From contig SCTX01000153.1 in assembly GCA_004298385.1 (NCBI GenBank), positions 1-38,497 on the forward strand: DNA of 38,497 bases. The letters run 5' to 3'. Source of the DNA: Betaproteobacteria bacterium (GTDB lineage Bacteria; Pseudomonadota; Gammaproteobacteria; Burkholderiales; SG8-39). The notes beneath the pieces were generated by a model. The model was not told where the DNA came from, did no database searches, and was given only the letters and a program-made list of their open reading frames with translations. Position 1 is the stretch's first letter. Each line of letters opens with the position of its first letter. This document shows positions 16,431 through 26,239 of the stretch, piece after piece. A program made the translations under genes and the position numbers.

Positions 16431-19400
16431 TCAGTGCATGCCCAGTGAAGCAAGCAGCGCGCGCTGTTGGCTGCGCACACGGGCCGCGTTGGCCGAGCGG
16501 ACATGGCCGTAACCGCGAATCTCGTCATTCAACGCGAGATAGCGTAGGGCGGAGGCGTAGTTCGACTCGTCGAGATTGTCAGCCAGGGCCGCAAGTTCCC
16601 GTTCGAAAGCCGCCAGCAGAGCCACGTGCTCCCTGCGTTCCTCGCTGTAGCGGAAAGGATCAAGCCAGGTGCCGCGAACGCCCCGCATGCGCGCCAGCAT
16701 GCGCAAGGCGGGCAGCATGAAACGGGTCGAATATTCCTTCTTCTGCAACTTGCCCGAGCCCGGATCTCTGTGCGCCAAGGCGGGCGGTGCGAGATTGAAT
16801 ACCAGCCGGTAGTCGCCCTCGAACTGCTGCTCGATGCGCTTCAGGAAGCGCGGCTGAGTCATCAGACGCGCCACCTCGTACTCGTCCTTGATCGCCAGCA
16901 TCCTGAAGTAAGCGGCGGCGGCTGCCGCCGCAAATTCCCCAGGCGCCCCCTTGATTCTGCGCTCGGCCGCCAAGATCCGATCGAGCATTGCGCTGTAGCG
17001 CGCAGCATAGGCCGCGTCCTGGTACTCGGTCAGATAGTCGCGCCGGTACGCAAGCGTCTCATCGAGCCCCTGCAGCGTCGGGACCGGCACGCTCGCATCG
17101 CCCCTACCCAGTGCAACCTCCATCACCCGCGCCGGGTCGACCGCGGCGCGCCGCCCCCACTCGAATGCCGCTTTGGTCAGATCGACAGCGACCCCATTGA
17201 GTTCGATCGCGCGCACCAGCGCCGCGTGCGACAGCGGGATCTCCCCCCGCTGCCAGGCAAAGCCCAACAGCAGCGAGTTCGACAGGATCGAATCGCCCAG
17301 CAGCGTGTTGGCCAGCGATCCAGCATCAATCTGCTCGACACTTTCCGTCCCCAGCCGCCGGCGCAGTTCGACGGTCGACGCCTCAGGCGAGGGCGGCGCC
17401 AGATTGGCGTTGCTCGCCGCTGCGGCCGTGACAATGGCCGTACTGACGATGGCGCGCGTGGTTCCCTTGGCAAGCACCTTGAGGGCGGTCGCCTCGAGGG
17501 CAACCGTGGCCTCGCAGGCAATGAAGATATCGGCGAGGACCAGGCGGACCGCGTTCAGTTGGGTCTGCGACTGCGCAATCTGCACATGGGAGAACACTGC
17601 GCCGCCTTTTTGCGCGAGTCCCGTCATGTCGAGGACCGTCACGGCCTTGCCATCGAGATGGGCTGCCATGCCGATGAGGGCGCCCATGGTAACTACTCCG
17701 GTGCCGCCAATCCCGCCGATGAGTATTCGGCGCGGCTGATCCAGCGAGGGAAGGACCGGTTCGGGCAAAGTCCTGAACGTGTCAGTGAGCGTCTGCGTGG
17801 ACTTGCGCAACTGGCCGCCGACGACCGTAACAAAGCTCGGGCAAAAGCCTTTCACGCACGAATAGTCCTTGTTGCAGGTGGACTGATCGATGGCGCGCTT
17901 GGTCCCCAGAGCGGTATTCAGCGGAACCACCGAAATGCAGTGCGACTGCTCGCTGCAATCGCCACAACCTTCGCAAACGGCATCGTTGATCACCATCCGC
18001 TTGGGCGGATCGGGATACTCGTGCCGCTTCCGCCGCCGGCGCTTCTCCGCCGCGCAGGTCTGATCGTAGATCAGCACAGTGCAGCCCGTGATTTCGCGCA
18101 AGTCGCGCTGGACCTGGTCCAGGTGGTCCCGATGAAAAACCTCGACGGCGGGCAAACTGCCGGCCGCATATTTGCCCGGTTCGTCGGTCACGATCACGAG
18201 CTTGGCCACGCCTTCGCTCAGCAGCTCGCCGGCCATCTGCGCGACGCTCATAACGCCGTCGATCGGCTGGCCGCCGGTCATGGCGACCGCATCGTTATAC
18301 AAGATTTTATAGGTCACGTTGACCTTGGCCGCAATCGATTGGCGCACTGCCAGGAAGCCGGAATGAAAGTAGGTGCCGTCGCCCAGATTCGCAAAGACAT
18401 GGCGCGTCGTCGTGAAGGGAGCTTGGCCGACCCAGTTGACACCTTCGCCGCCCATTTGGGTGAAGGTCGCGGTCTGGTCGCCGTAGATCCACATGGCCAT
18501 GAAATGGCAGCCAATGCCGGCAAGTGCGCGCGAGCCCTCGGGAACCCGCGTCGATGTGTTGTGCGGGCACCCGGAGCAATAGTAGGGCGTGCGCGCGCCG
18601 GGGGTGAGAATGGCCTTTTGGTCCTGGGCCGTGGGAGCGGGCGCGAGCACCATGGACTGCCGGGCGCGCTGCTGCTCGCGCGCTTCCATCTCGGCGAGCC
18701 GGTCGCGGATGCGCTTGCCCAGCCCTTCCGGCATCGCGCGGGCGAGCAGTCTGGCGCCAAGGACCCGGGCGATGCGCCCCGGATCGAGCTCGAAGACCGG
18801 CGGCAACAGCCAGTCGTCGGACGGCACGGCCCACATCGAAGCACCGCCGGTCTTGCCCACGATCATCGGCCGCTGTGCTTCGTTGTAGAGCAGATCCTTG
18901 AGCTGCGTCTCGACGGTCGGGCGTTTTTCCTCGACCACCAAGATTTCTTCCAGCCCGGCCGCGAAGGAGCGCATGCTCTCCGGTTCGAGCGGCCAGATCA
19001 GATCCACTTTCATCAGGCGAATGCCGGCCTCGCGTGCCGTTGCCTCATCGATACCGAGCCAGCGTAATGCCTGACGCACATCGAAATAGGCCTTGCCGGT
19101 GGCAACGATACCGAAGCGCGGGGCGGGACTGTCGAAAATGCGCCGGTTGAGGCTGTTGGCACGCGCGTAAGCCTGTGCGGCGTATACCTTCTCGCGCAGC
19201 AGGCGGTGCTCCTGCGTGAGCACGGGGTCGGGCCAGCGTATGTTCAAACCGCCGGCGGGCGGGGTGTAGTCGTCGGGCAGTTGGATCGAAAAACGGTCCA
19301 GATCGAATTCCACCGACGCCGAACCGTCGACGATTTCGGCCAGCACTGTCATCCCCGTCCACAGGCCGGAATAGCGCGACAGCGCGATGGCATGTAAACC

Positions 19401-19967
19401 CAGTTCCAGGTAATCCTGAATGAACGCGGGATTGAAGACCGGAATCATGGCTGAACTCAAGGCCAGTTCGCTCTGGTTGGGCACCGATGCCGAACGTGCC
19501 GCATGATCGTCGCCCGCCAGGACCAGGACGCCGCCGTGCTTGCTCGATCCGGCTGCGTTGGCATGGCGCAGCGCGTCGCCAGAGCGGTCGATGCCGGGGC
19601 TCTTGGCGTAAAGAATCGAATAGACACCGTCGACGGTCGCGCCCTCGAACAGGTTGACCTGTTGCGAACCCCACACGGCGGTCGCCGACAGTTCCTCGTT
19701 GACGCCTGGCTGAAACTTGATACCCTGGGCGTCAAGGAACCTGGAAGCCTTCCACAACTGCTGGTCGTAGCCGCCCAGCGGGGAGCCGCGATAGCCGCTG
19801 ATGAAACCACGGGTGTTCAGGCCAGCTTTTTTGTCGAGGGCTTTTTGCAGCAGCGGTATCTTGACCAGGGCCTGGCTGCCTGTCATGTACCAGCGGCCGG
19901 AGGTTTGCGCATACTTGTCGTCGAGCGACACCCTCAGCAAGTGCGACAGATCCTTGGGATTACCCAT
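16431..19967 (-). CDS. Indolepyruvate ferredoxin oxidoreductase, fused alpha-gamma type
   Basis: A 1178-residue protein that oxidatively decarboxylates aryl (or branched) 2-oxo acids to acyl-CoA with reduction of ferredoxin. Order of domains: N-terminal pyrimidine-binding domain (NTRGFISGYRGSPLGGYDQQ near residue 51), C464 and C467 in CSGCPHN, the TPP-binding domain with MGGEGVNWVG and NLGDGTYFHSG, a ferredoxin-like cluster (C665, C668, C671, C677, then CNKDYSCVKGFCPS), and a C-terminal gamma domain beginning GGIGGTGVVTMG near residue 745. This is the single-chain form typical of proteobacteria. A GGAG lies upstream of the ATG. It sits between two TRAP modules and is co-oriented with dctP1. 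Confidence 0.95.
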   Translation of the reverse strand: MGNPKDLSHLLRVSLDDKYAQTSGRWYMTGSQALVKIPLLQKALDKKAGLNTRGFISGYRGSPLGGYDQQLWKASRFLDAQGIKFQPGVNEELSATAVWGSQQVNLFEGATVDGVYSILYAKSPGIDRSGDALRHANAAGSSKHGGVLVLAGDDHAARSASVPNQSELALSSAMIPVFNPAFIQDYLELGLHAIALSRYSGLWTGMTVLAEIVDGSASVEFDLDRFSIQLPDDYTPPAGGLNIRWPDPVLTQEHRLLREKVYAAQAYARANSLNRRIFDSPAPRFGIVATGKAYFDVRQALRWLGIDEATAREAGIRLMKVDLIWPLEPESMRSFAAGLEEILVVEEKRPTVETQLKDLLYNEAQRPMIVGKTGGASMWAVPSDDWLLPPVFELDPGRIARVLGARLLARAMPEGLGKRIRDRLAEMEAREQQRARQSMVLAPAPTAQDQKAILTPGARTPYYCSGCPHNTSTRVPEGSRALAGIGCHFMAMWIYGDQTATFTQMGGEGVNWVGQAPFTTTRHVFANLGDGTYFHSGFLAVRQSIAAKVNVTYKILYNDAVAMTGGQPIDGVMSVAQMAGELLSEGVAKLVIVTDEPGKYAAGSLPAVEVFHRDHLDQVQRDLREITGCTVLIYDQTCAAEKRRRRKRHEYPDPPKRMVINDAVCEGCGDCSEQSHCISVVPLNTALGTKRAIDQSTCNKDYSCVKGFCPSFVTVVGGQLRKSTQTLTDTFRTLPEPVLPSLDQPRRILIGGIGGTGVVTMGALIGMAAHLDGKAVTVLDMTGLAQKGGAVFSHVQIAQSQTQLNAVRLVLADIFIACEATVALEATALKVLAKGTTRAIVSTAIVTAAAASNANLAPPSPEASTVELRRRLGTESVEQIDAGSLANTLLGDSILSNSLLLGFAWQRGEIPLSHAALVRAIELNGVAVDLTKAAFEWGRRAAVDPARVMEVALGRGDASVPVPTLQGLDETLAYRRDYLTEYQDAAYAARYSAMLDRILAAERRIKGAPGEFAAAAAAAYFRMLAIKDEYEVARLMTQPRFLKRIEQQFEGDYRLVFNLAPPALAHRDPGSGKLQKKEYSTRFMLPALRMLARMRGVRGTWLDPFRYSEERREHVALLAAFERELAALADNLDESNYASALRYLALNDEIRGYGHVRSANAARVRSQQRALLASLGMH

Positions 19968-20256
19968 GCCATATCACTCCGTTTCGTCCGCGCGGTGTGG
20001 CGTGCCGGAGGCGCAACGCTTCATGACGGCATGCCCCCGGTTTCCGGCGCCCCCGGATTGGCTGTCATGATCGTCGCGGGGTTCGCGGTCAGTGCTTTCG
20101 CCGGCAAACCTGCCAACTTTCGCGCGAGTATATCAGTCGGTGCTGTCGAAATCTGTGCGCCTATCCATACGCCATCGCGTGGGTAACACTTGCACACCCA
20201 GTTCAGCGCCCCCGACATTAAAATTAAAACACGTTTTCGTTCGAACTGCTGGAGCG
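19968..20256. other. Gene-free region upstream of the oxidoreductase gene
   Basis: No coding signal. The segment must hold the leftward promoter of the indolepyruvate oxidoreductase gene. The only AT-rich stretch is about 20216-20241 (TTAAAATTAAAAC on the + strand), just before the pmbA-derived fragment begins; no clear -35/-10 pair was recognised. Confidence 0.5.
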
Positions 20257-20386
20257 GGCAATCTGCGCGACATGTTCAAGGGCATCGCGGCGGTGGGTCG
20301 GGATGAGCTCACGCGCGGTTCGCGCCGCTGCGGCTCGATACTCGTTGACAGCATGACCATTGCCGGGAATTGAGCGAACGCTGCCG
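20257..20386 (+). pseudogene. Detached copy of the pmbA 3' end
   Basis: These 130 bases match 12511-12640 with three differences, all C in pmbA and T here (127/130). The copy keeps the last ~38 codons of pmbA in frame, the TGA stop and 13 bases beyond it, but has no start and no 5' part. Like the intact gene it stands directly upstream of a dctQ-dctM pair. It marks a duplication or gene-conversion joint for the second TRAP module. Confidence 0.95.
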
Positions 20387-20462
20387 CGGGCAGAGGACGC
20401 AAGATCCGCAGGTCAGGTCGGTGGTAGTCGACGCTTGCGCGCGCCGCGCCGGCAATATCCCC

Positions 20463-20468
20463 TATAAT
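20463..20468 (+). promoter_or_regulatory. Candidate -10 element of the second TRAP operon
   Basis: TATAAT lies 77 bases after the end of the pmbA-derived fragment, the same offset as in module 1, and 75 bases before the dctQ2 GTG. The sequence around it is otherwise diverged from module 1, so conservation of this hexamer supports function. No good -35 was found. Confidence 0.5.
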
Positions 20469-20542
20469 GACAGCGCCGTCGCCACCGAAAAACACACACG
20501 AACAGCGGTCCGGTTTTCTCGCCTTTTCCAAAGGAGGGTCCC

Positions 20543-21133
20543 GTGAAGCTTCTTCTGCATCTGTCCGGCCTGATCGACGCGTTGAACGAGCGCGTGGGCA
20601 AGTTTACCTACTGGCTGATTCTGCTCGCCGTGCTGATCAGTACCGGCAACGCCATCGCGCGCTATTCGCTCAACCTAAGTTCGAACGCCTGGCTGGAAAT
20701 CCAGTGGTACCTGTTTTCGGCGGTGTTCCTGTTCTGCGCCGGCTACACCCTGCTGCACAACCAGCATGTCCGCATCGACGTGATCACCGCACGCTTGTCC
20801 AAGCGCGCGCAGACCTGGATCGACATCCTCGGCACGCTGTTTTTCCTGCTGCCGATGGCGATCGCCATCATGTGGATGTCGTGGCCGGTGTTCGTCGATG
20901 CCTACCGGAGCGACGAGGTTTCGTCGAATGCCGGCGGCCTGCCGGTGTGGCCGGGGCGGCTGATGCTGCCGCTCGGTTTCCTTCTGCTGGTGCTGCAGGG
21001 GCTGTCGGAATTGATCAAGCGCATCGCCTTCCTGCGCGGCCTGATTCCAGATCCGAGCGAGAAAGACGCCGGCCCGACGCCGGAAGAACTGCTCGCCGCG
21101 GAATTGCGCCGTGAACGCGGAGAAGCGGCATGA
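20543..21133 (+). CDS. dctQ: TRAP transporter small permease subunit DctQ (module 2)
   Basis: A 196-residue paralog of the module 1 DctQ, sharing SSNAWLEIQWY, the four membrane helices and the SSNAGGL and GLSELIKRIAFL ends; roughly half the residues are identical by eye. The GTG start has a strong AAGGAGGG ribosome site. A charged C-terminal extension of about 25 residues (PTPEELLAAELRRERGEAA) is absent from module 1. The stop overlaps dctM2 (ATGA). Confidence 0.92.
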   Translation: MKLLLHLSGLIDALNERVGKFTYWLILLAVLISTGNAIARYSLNLSSNAWLEIQWYLFSAVFLFCAGYTLLHNQHVRIDVITARLSKRAQTWIDILGTLFFLLPMAIAIMWMSWPVFVDAYRSDEVSSNAGGLPVWPGRLMLPLGFLLLVLQGLSELIKRIAFLRGLIPDPSEKDAGPTPEELLAAELRRERGEAA

Positions 21134-22923
21134 TCGAACTGCTCACGCACAACATGGCGCCGGTGATGTTCGGCGCGCTGATCGTGTTCCTGCTGCTTGG
21201 CTACCCGGTGGCGTTCGCGCTGGCCGCCAACGGCATTTTCTTCGGCCTGATCGGCGTCGAGCTGGGCTTGCTGCATCCCTCCCTGTTTCAGGCGCTGCCG
21301 CAGCGCCTGTGGTCGGTGATGTCGAACGATACCCTGCTGGCGGTGCCGTTTTTCACCTTCATGGGGCTGATCCTGGAGCGCAGCGGCATGGCGGAGGACT
21401 TGCTCGATACCATCGGCCAGTTGTTCGGCCCTTTGCGCGGCGGGCTTGCCTTCGCCGTGATATTCGTCGGCGCGCTGCTTGCGGCGACGACCGGCGTAGT
21501 GGCCGCCTCGGTCATCTCGATGGGGTTGATTTCGCTGCCGATCATGCTGCGTTACGGCTATGACCGGCGCTTTGCCACCGGCGTCATCGCCGCTTCCGGC
21601 ACGCTGGCGCAGATTATTCCGCCCTCGCTGGTGCTGATCGTGATGGCCGACCAACTGGGAAAATCCGTGGGCGACATGTACGCCGGCGCCTTCATTCCGG
21701 GCCTGTGCCTGGCCGGTCTGTATGCCCTGTACGCTGGGGGCGTCGCCGTGTTCAAGCCAAGCTGGGCGCCGGCGCTACCGCTCGCGGCGCGCACCTTTCG
21801 CGAGCCGGATGGCGGCAGCGGCATCGCGTCGCTGGCGCTGCAGGTGATCGTCGCCGTCGCGGTGGCGCTCGCATTCGCCAAATACCATTATCCGCCGGAT
21901 GCGCCCACGGACGAGTTGCTGGTCGTATCGACTTCGGTAGGGGTAGGCGTCGCGTTTGTCGCGGCGGTGATCAACCGGCTGCTCAAGCTCGGCCTGCTCT
22001 CGCGCATCGCCGAGCGCGTCACTTTCGTGCTGATTCCGCCGCTGGCGCTGATTTTCCTCGTGCTCGGCACCATTTTCCTCGGCGTGGCGACGCCGACCGA
22101 AGGCGGGGCGATGGGCGCGAGCGGCGCCCTGGTCATGGCGCTGGCGCGCCGCCGCATTTCCTTCTCCCTGCTGCGCCAGGCGATGGACACCACCGCCAAG
22201 CTGACCTCGTTCGTGGTGTTCATCCTGGTCGGCGCGCGCGTGTTCAGCCTGACCTTCTATGGCGTCGACGGCCATATCTGGGTGGAGCATCTGCTCACCG
22301 GCTTGCCCGGCGGGCAACTCGGCTTTCTCATCGTCGTCAACATCCTGATCTTCGTCCTGGCGTTTTTCCTCGACTTTTTCGAGCTCGCGTTCATCGTCGT
22401 CCCGCTGCTCGGTCCGGTGGCGGCGAAGCTCGGCATCGACTTGATCTGGTTCGGCGTGCTGATCGGCGTCAACATGCAGACCTCGTTCATGCACCCGCCC
22501 TTCGGCTTCGCCTTATTCTACCTGCGCAGCGTGGCGCCGGCCAAGGACTATACCGACAAACTGAGCGGCAAGCTGACGCCCAAGGTCACCACGGGGCAGA
22601 TCTACTGGGGCGCCGTGCCCTTTGTCGTGATCCAGTGCATCATGGTGGCGCTGATCATCGCCTTGCCGGGCATCGTGACCGGCGGCCTGGCGAAAAAGGA
22701 AGCCGTCAATACGGACCAGATGCGCATCGAGGTGCCGGTGGAGGCGTCGGAGTCCGAGGAAGCGCCGCTGATGGGCGACCCGGCCGCCGCGTCGGACGCG
22801 GAGGACGCGGCCAAGGACGAGGACGATCCGGCGAAGGCGGTCGAGCGCGCGCCGCGCGCGGATGACAAGTCGCCGCCCGGCGCGAGCGCGGATGCGGCCA
22901 AACCGCCGGCCGGCGGGAAATAG
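21130..22923 (+). CDS. dctM: TRAP transporter large permease subunit DctM (module 2)
   Basis: A 597-residue DctM with the same landmarks as module 1: NDTLLAVPFFTFMGLILE, GVIAASGTLAQIIPPSLVLI, FLGVATPTEGGAMG, NMQTSFMHPPFGFALFYLRS. Extra helices are at about residues 224-291, before the ATPTEGGAMG helix, whereas module 1 has them after it. The C-terminal ~60 residues are Glu/Asp/Ala-rich and probably disordered in the cytoplasm. It probably forms one transporter with DctQ2 and the convergent DctP2. Confidence 0.94.
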   Translation: MIELLTHNMAPVMFGALIVFLLLGYPVAFALAANGIFFGLIGVELGLLHPSLFQALPQRLWSVMSNDTLLAVPFFTFMGLILERSGMAEDLLDTIGQLFGPLRGGLAFAVIFVGALLAATTGVVAASVISMGLISLPIMLRYGYDRRFATGVIAASGTLAQIIPPSLVLIVMADQLGKSVGDMYAGAFIPGLCLAGLYALYAGGVAVFKPSWAPALPLAARTFREPDGGSGIASLALQVIVAVAVALAFAKYHYPPDAPTDELLVVSTSVGVGVAFVAAVINRLLKLGLLSRIAERVTFVLIPPLALIFLVLGTIFLGVATPTEGGAMGASGALVMALARRRISFSLLRQAMDTTAKLTSFVVFILVGARVFSLTFYGVDGHIWVEHLLTGLPGGQLGFLIVVNILIFVLAFFLDFFELAFIVVPLLGPVAAKLGIDLIWFGVLIGVNMQTSFMHPPFGFALFYLRSVAPAKDYTDKLSGKLTPKVTTGQIYWGAVPFVVIQCIMVALIIALPGIVTGGLAKKEAVNTDQMRIEVPVEASESEEAPLMGDPAAASDAEDAAKDEDDPAKAVERAPRADDKSPPGASADAAKPPAGGK

Positions 22924-22944
22924 CGCGCGCGAGCCGGACCGGAA

Positions 22945-22978
22945 AAAGCAAAACCCCGCGCAGGCGGGGTTTTGCTTT
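22945..22978. terminator. Bidirectional terminator between dctM2 and dctP2
   Basis: A perfect 15-bp stem (22945-22959 with 22964-22978) and a GCAG loop. The core AACCCCGC/GCGGGGTT is flanked by A-rich and T-rich arms, so it can act on both strands. It resembles the shorter terminator at the same place in module 1. Confidence 0.9.
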
Positions 22979-22987
22979 GGCGCGCTG

Positions 22988-23013
22988 TTCGAGGCCCGTG
23001 GCGGGGCCTCGAA
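22988..23013. terminator. Second hairpin between dctM2 and dctP2
   Basis: A perfect 10-bp stem TTCGAGGCCC / GGGCCTCGAA with a six-base loop, 16 bases beyond the dctP2 stop on its strand. No T-tract follows, so it may be an RNA-stabilising hairpin ahead of the true terminator. Confidence 0.5.
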
Positions 23014-23028
23014 CGGACGGCGGCGGCT

Positions 23029-24159
<1,131 letters not shown>

Positions 24160-24533
24160 TTTGATCTCCTCAATTTGGTTGAATAGGTTTCTAGGTATGG
24201 CGCCCGCCGCCTGGCAGCGGGCGCTGCCGCATTGTGCCGGATTGGGATCCGAACAGCGATATCTATACGCAATTATCCCGGGCCAGTCAAATTATCCTCA
24301 TGCGTGTTTCGCTCGCCGGAAAGGCGGCAATAAGCCAGGTTGGGGATCGGCGCCTCGTGGAAGGCGCGGATGCGGTCAGGGTCGATCCGCGATCGATGGC
24401 GCCGGCCAACGCGAGCGCCCTGCAACCAATTGGCGATTTCACTTGCGCGGTCGCACATAATGCTCGCTATCTGGCGATTTCACTTGCGCGGCCGCATAAT
24501 GCTCGCCAGCGCAAACCGAAACGGGGAGGCAGC
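24160..24533. other. Divergent regulatory region between dctP2 and the alcohol dehydrogenase
   Basis: This 374-base gap has no credible gene although it stays open in the adh frame. It contains a hairpin with 8-bp arms GCGCCCGC/GCGGGCGC (24200-24207 and 24217-24224) in the dctP2 leader, an AT-rich stretch at about 24258-24297, and a tandem 35-37-base repeat (24431-24506) directly before adh. Promoters for both genes should lie here. Confidence 0.6.
24431..24506 (+). repeat. Tandem promoter-like repeat upstream of adh
   Basis: Two copies, 24431-24467 and 24472-24506, share TGGCGATTTCACTTGCGCGG followed by a CATAATGCTCGC end; copy 1 has two extra bases (CA) and one substitution. Each holds a CATAAT (24456-24461 and 24495-24500) resembling a -10 element, the second 33 bases before the ATG. 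It may be a duplicated promoter or operator. Confidence 0.75.
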
Positions 24534-25640
24534 ATGGGACGCAAGGCAAAAGCCGTTATCTGCCGCCGGAACAATGCGCCGGTGGTGGTGGAACAGATCG
24601 AGGTCGAGTCGCCGCACCGCGGCGAGGTGATGGTCAAGCTGGGCGCCTGCGGCGTGTGCCATAGCGATTTGTCGGCCGTCAATGGCACCATCGGCATGCC
24701 CTTGCCCTTGATCCTCGGCCATGAAGGCGCGGGTACCGTGGTCGAAGTCGGCGAAGGCGTGACCGAGCTCGCCGGCGGCGATCTAGTGATCAGCTCCTTC
24801 GTCAACATGTGCGGTAAATGCCGCTACTGCGTCACCGGCCGCCCGCATTTGTGCGACGTCGGCGCGAAGGCGATCATCTCCCTGCCCGACGGCAGCCTGC
24901 GCACGCGCGACGCTAAAGGCGCACCGCTGAATATCTTTTCCGCCTGCGGGGTGATGGCCGAATATGCCACGCTGCACGTGGACAACGTGGTGAAAATCGC
25001 GCCCGGCATGCCGCTCGCGCAGGCGGCGCTGATCAGTTGCGGCGTGATGACCGGGGTCGGCGCGGTGTTCAACACGGCCAAGGTGGTGCCGGGCGCCAGC
25101 GTGCTGGTGATCGGCGCAGGCGGCGTCGGACTGAACGTGATCCAGGGTTGCGCCATCGCCGGCGCCGGCATCATCATCGCGGCGGACATGACCGAGCATA
25201 AGCTCGCGCTGGCGCAGCAGTTTGGCGCCACGCATACGCTCAACACGGGCCGCGAAGAGAACCTGGTCAAGGCGGTGAAAAAGCTCACCGGCGGCGGCGT
25301 GGACTACGCCTTCGAGTGCGTCGGCCTGGGCAAGATGGTGGAGCAGGCGTTCCGCGCCGTGCGCAAAGGCGGTACCGCACTGGTGGTGGGTGTGGCGCGT
25401 GGCGACGACAGCACTTCGCTGAAGACGGCCTCGATCACCTTCGAGGAAAAGACCCTGACCGGCAGCTACTACGGCTCGGCCCGTCCGCGCGAGGATTTCC
25501 CGCGGCTGATCGCGGCATACCAGGCGAAGAAGTTGAAGCTGGACGAACTCATCACCCGCAGCTACCGCATCGACGAGGCGGCGCAGGCGTTCGCGGATCT
25601 TGAAGCGGGACGCAACGCGCGCGGCGTGATCGTGTTCTGA
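24534..25640 (+). CDS. Zinc-dependent alcohol dehydrogenase (MDR family)
   Basis: A 368-residue medium-chain dehydrogenase. Catalytic zinc ligands are C39 (ACGVCHSD) and H63 (GHEGAG). The structural zinc site is C93, C96, C99, C107. The NAD-binding fold has GAGGVG at residues 194-199, followed by AADMTEHKLALAQQFGATHT with an acidic residue that favours NAD. It oxidises an alcohol, or reduces the aldehyde; the substrate is not evident. The ATG at 24534 with GGGGAGG upstream is the start; the longer open frame is non-coding. Co-oriented with the molybdenum hydroxylase 129 bases downstream, so the pair may act in sequence. Confidence 0.93.
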   Translation: MGRKAKAVICRRNNAPVVVEQIEVESPHRGEVMVKLGACGVCHSDLSAVNGTIGMPLPLILGHEGAGTVVEVGEGVTELAGGDLVISSFVNMCGKCRYCVTGRPHLCDVGAKAIISLPDGSLRTRDAKGAPLNIFSACGVMAEYATLHVDNVVKIAPGMPLAQAALISCGVMTGVGAVFNTAKVVPGASVLVIGAGGVGLNVIQGCAIAGAGIIIAADMTEHKLALAQQFGATHTLNTGREENLVKAVKKLTGGGVDYAFECVGLGKMVEQAFRAVRKGGTALVVGVARGDDSTSLKTASITFEEKTLTGSYYGSARPREDFPRLIAAYQAKKLKLDELITRSYRIDEAAQAFADLEAGRNARGVIVF

Positions 25641-25769
25641 GGTCTCAGCGCAAACTCAGCAGAATGCGCGCTTCATGCAAAGCTGTTTAGGCGCCGTGTG
25701 CGCATTCCCGATCGCGCATGGCAGTGATTGCATCCCGGTGATGGCCCCCGCAACTACGGAGGAATTCGA

Positions 25770-26237
<468 letters not shown>

Positions 26238-26239
26238 AT

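Noticed and set aside
16626-19067. 813-codon + strand open frame
   Set aside because: It lies antisense to the indolepyruvate oxidoreductase gene, whose motifs are clear; the long antisense frame follows from third-position GC.
24234-24533. N-terminal extension of the alcohol dehydrogenase
   Set aside because: The frame is open but crosses the tandem promoter-like repeat; the strong ribosome site and family start point to 24534.
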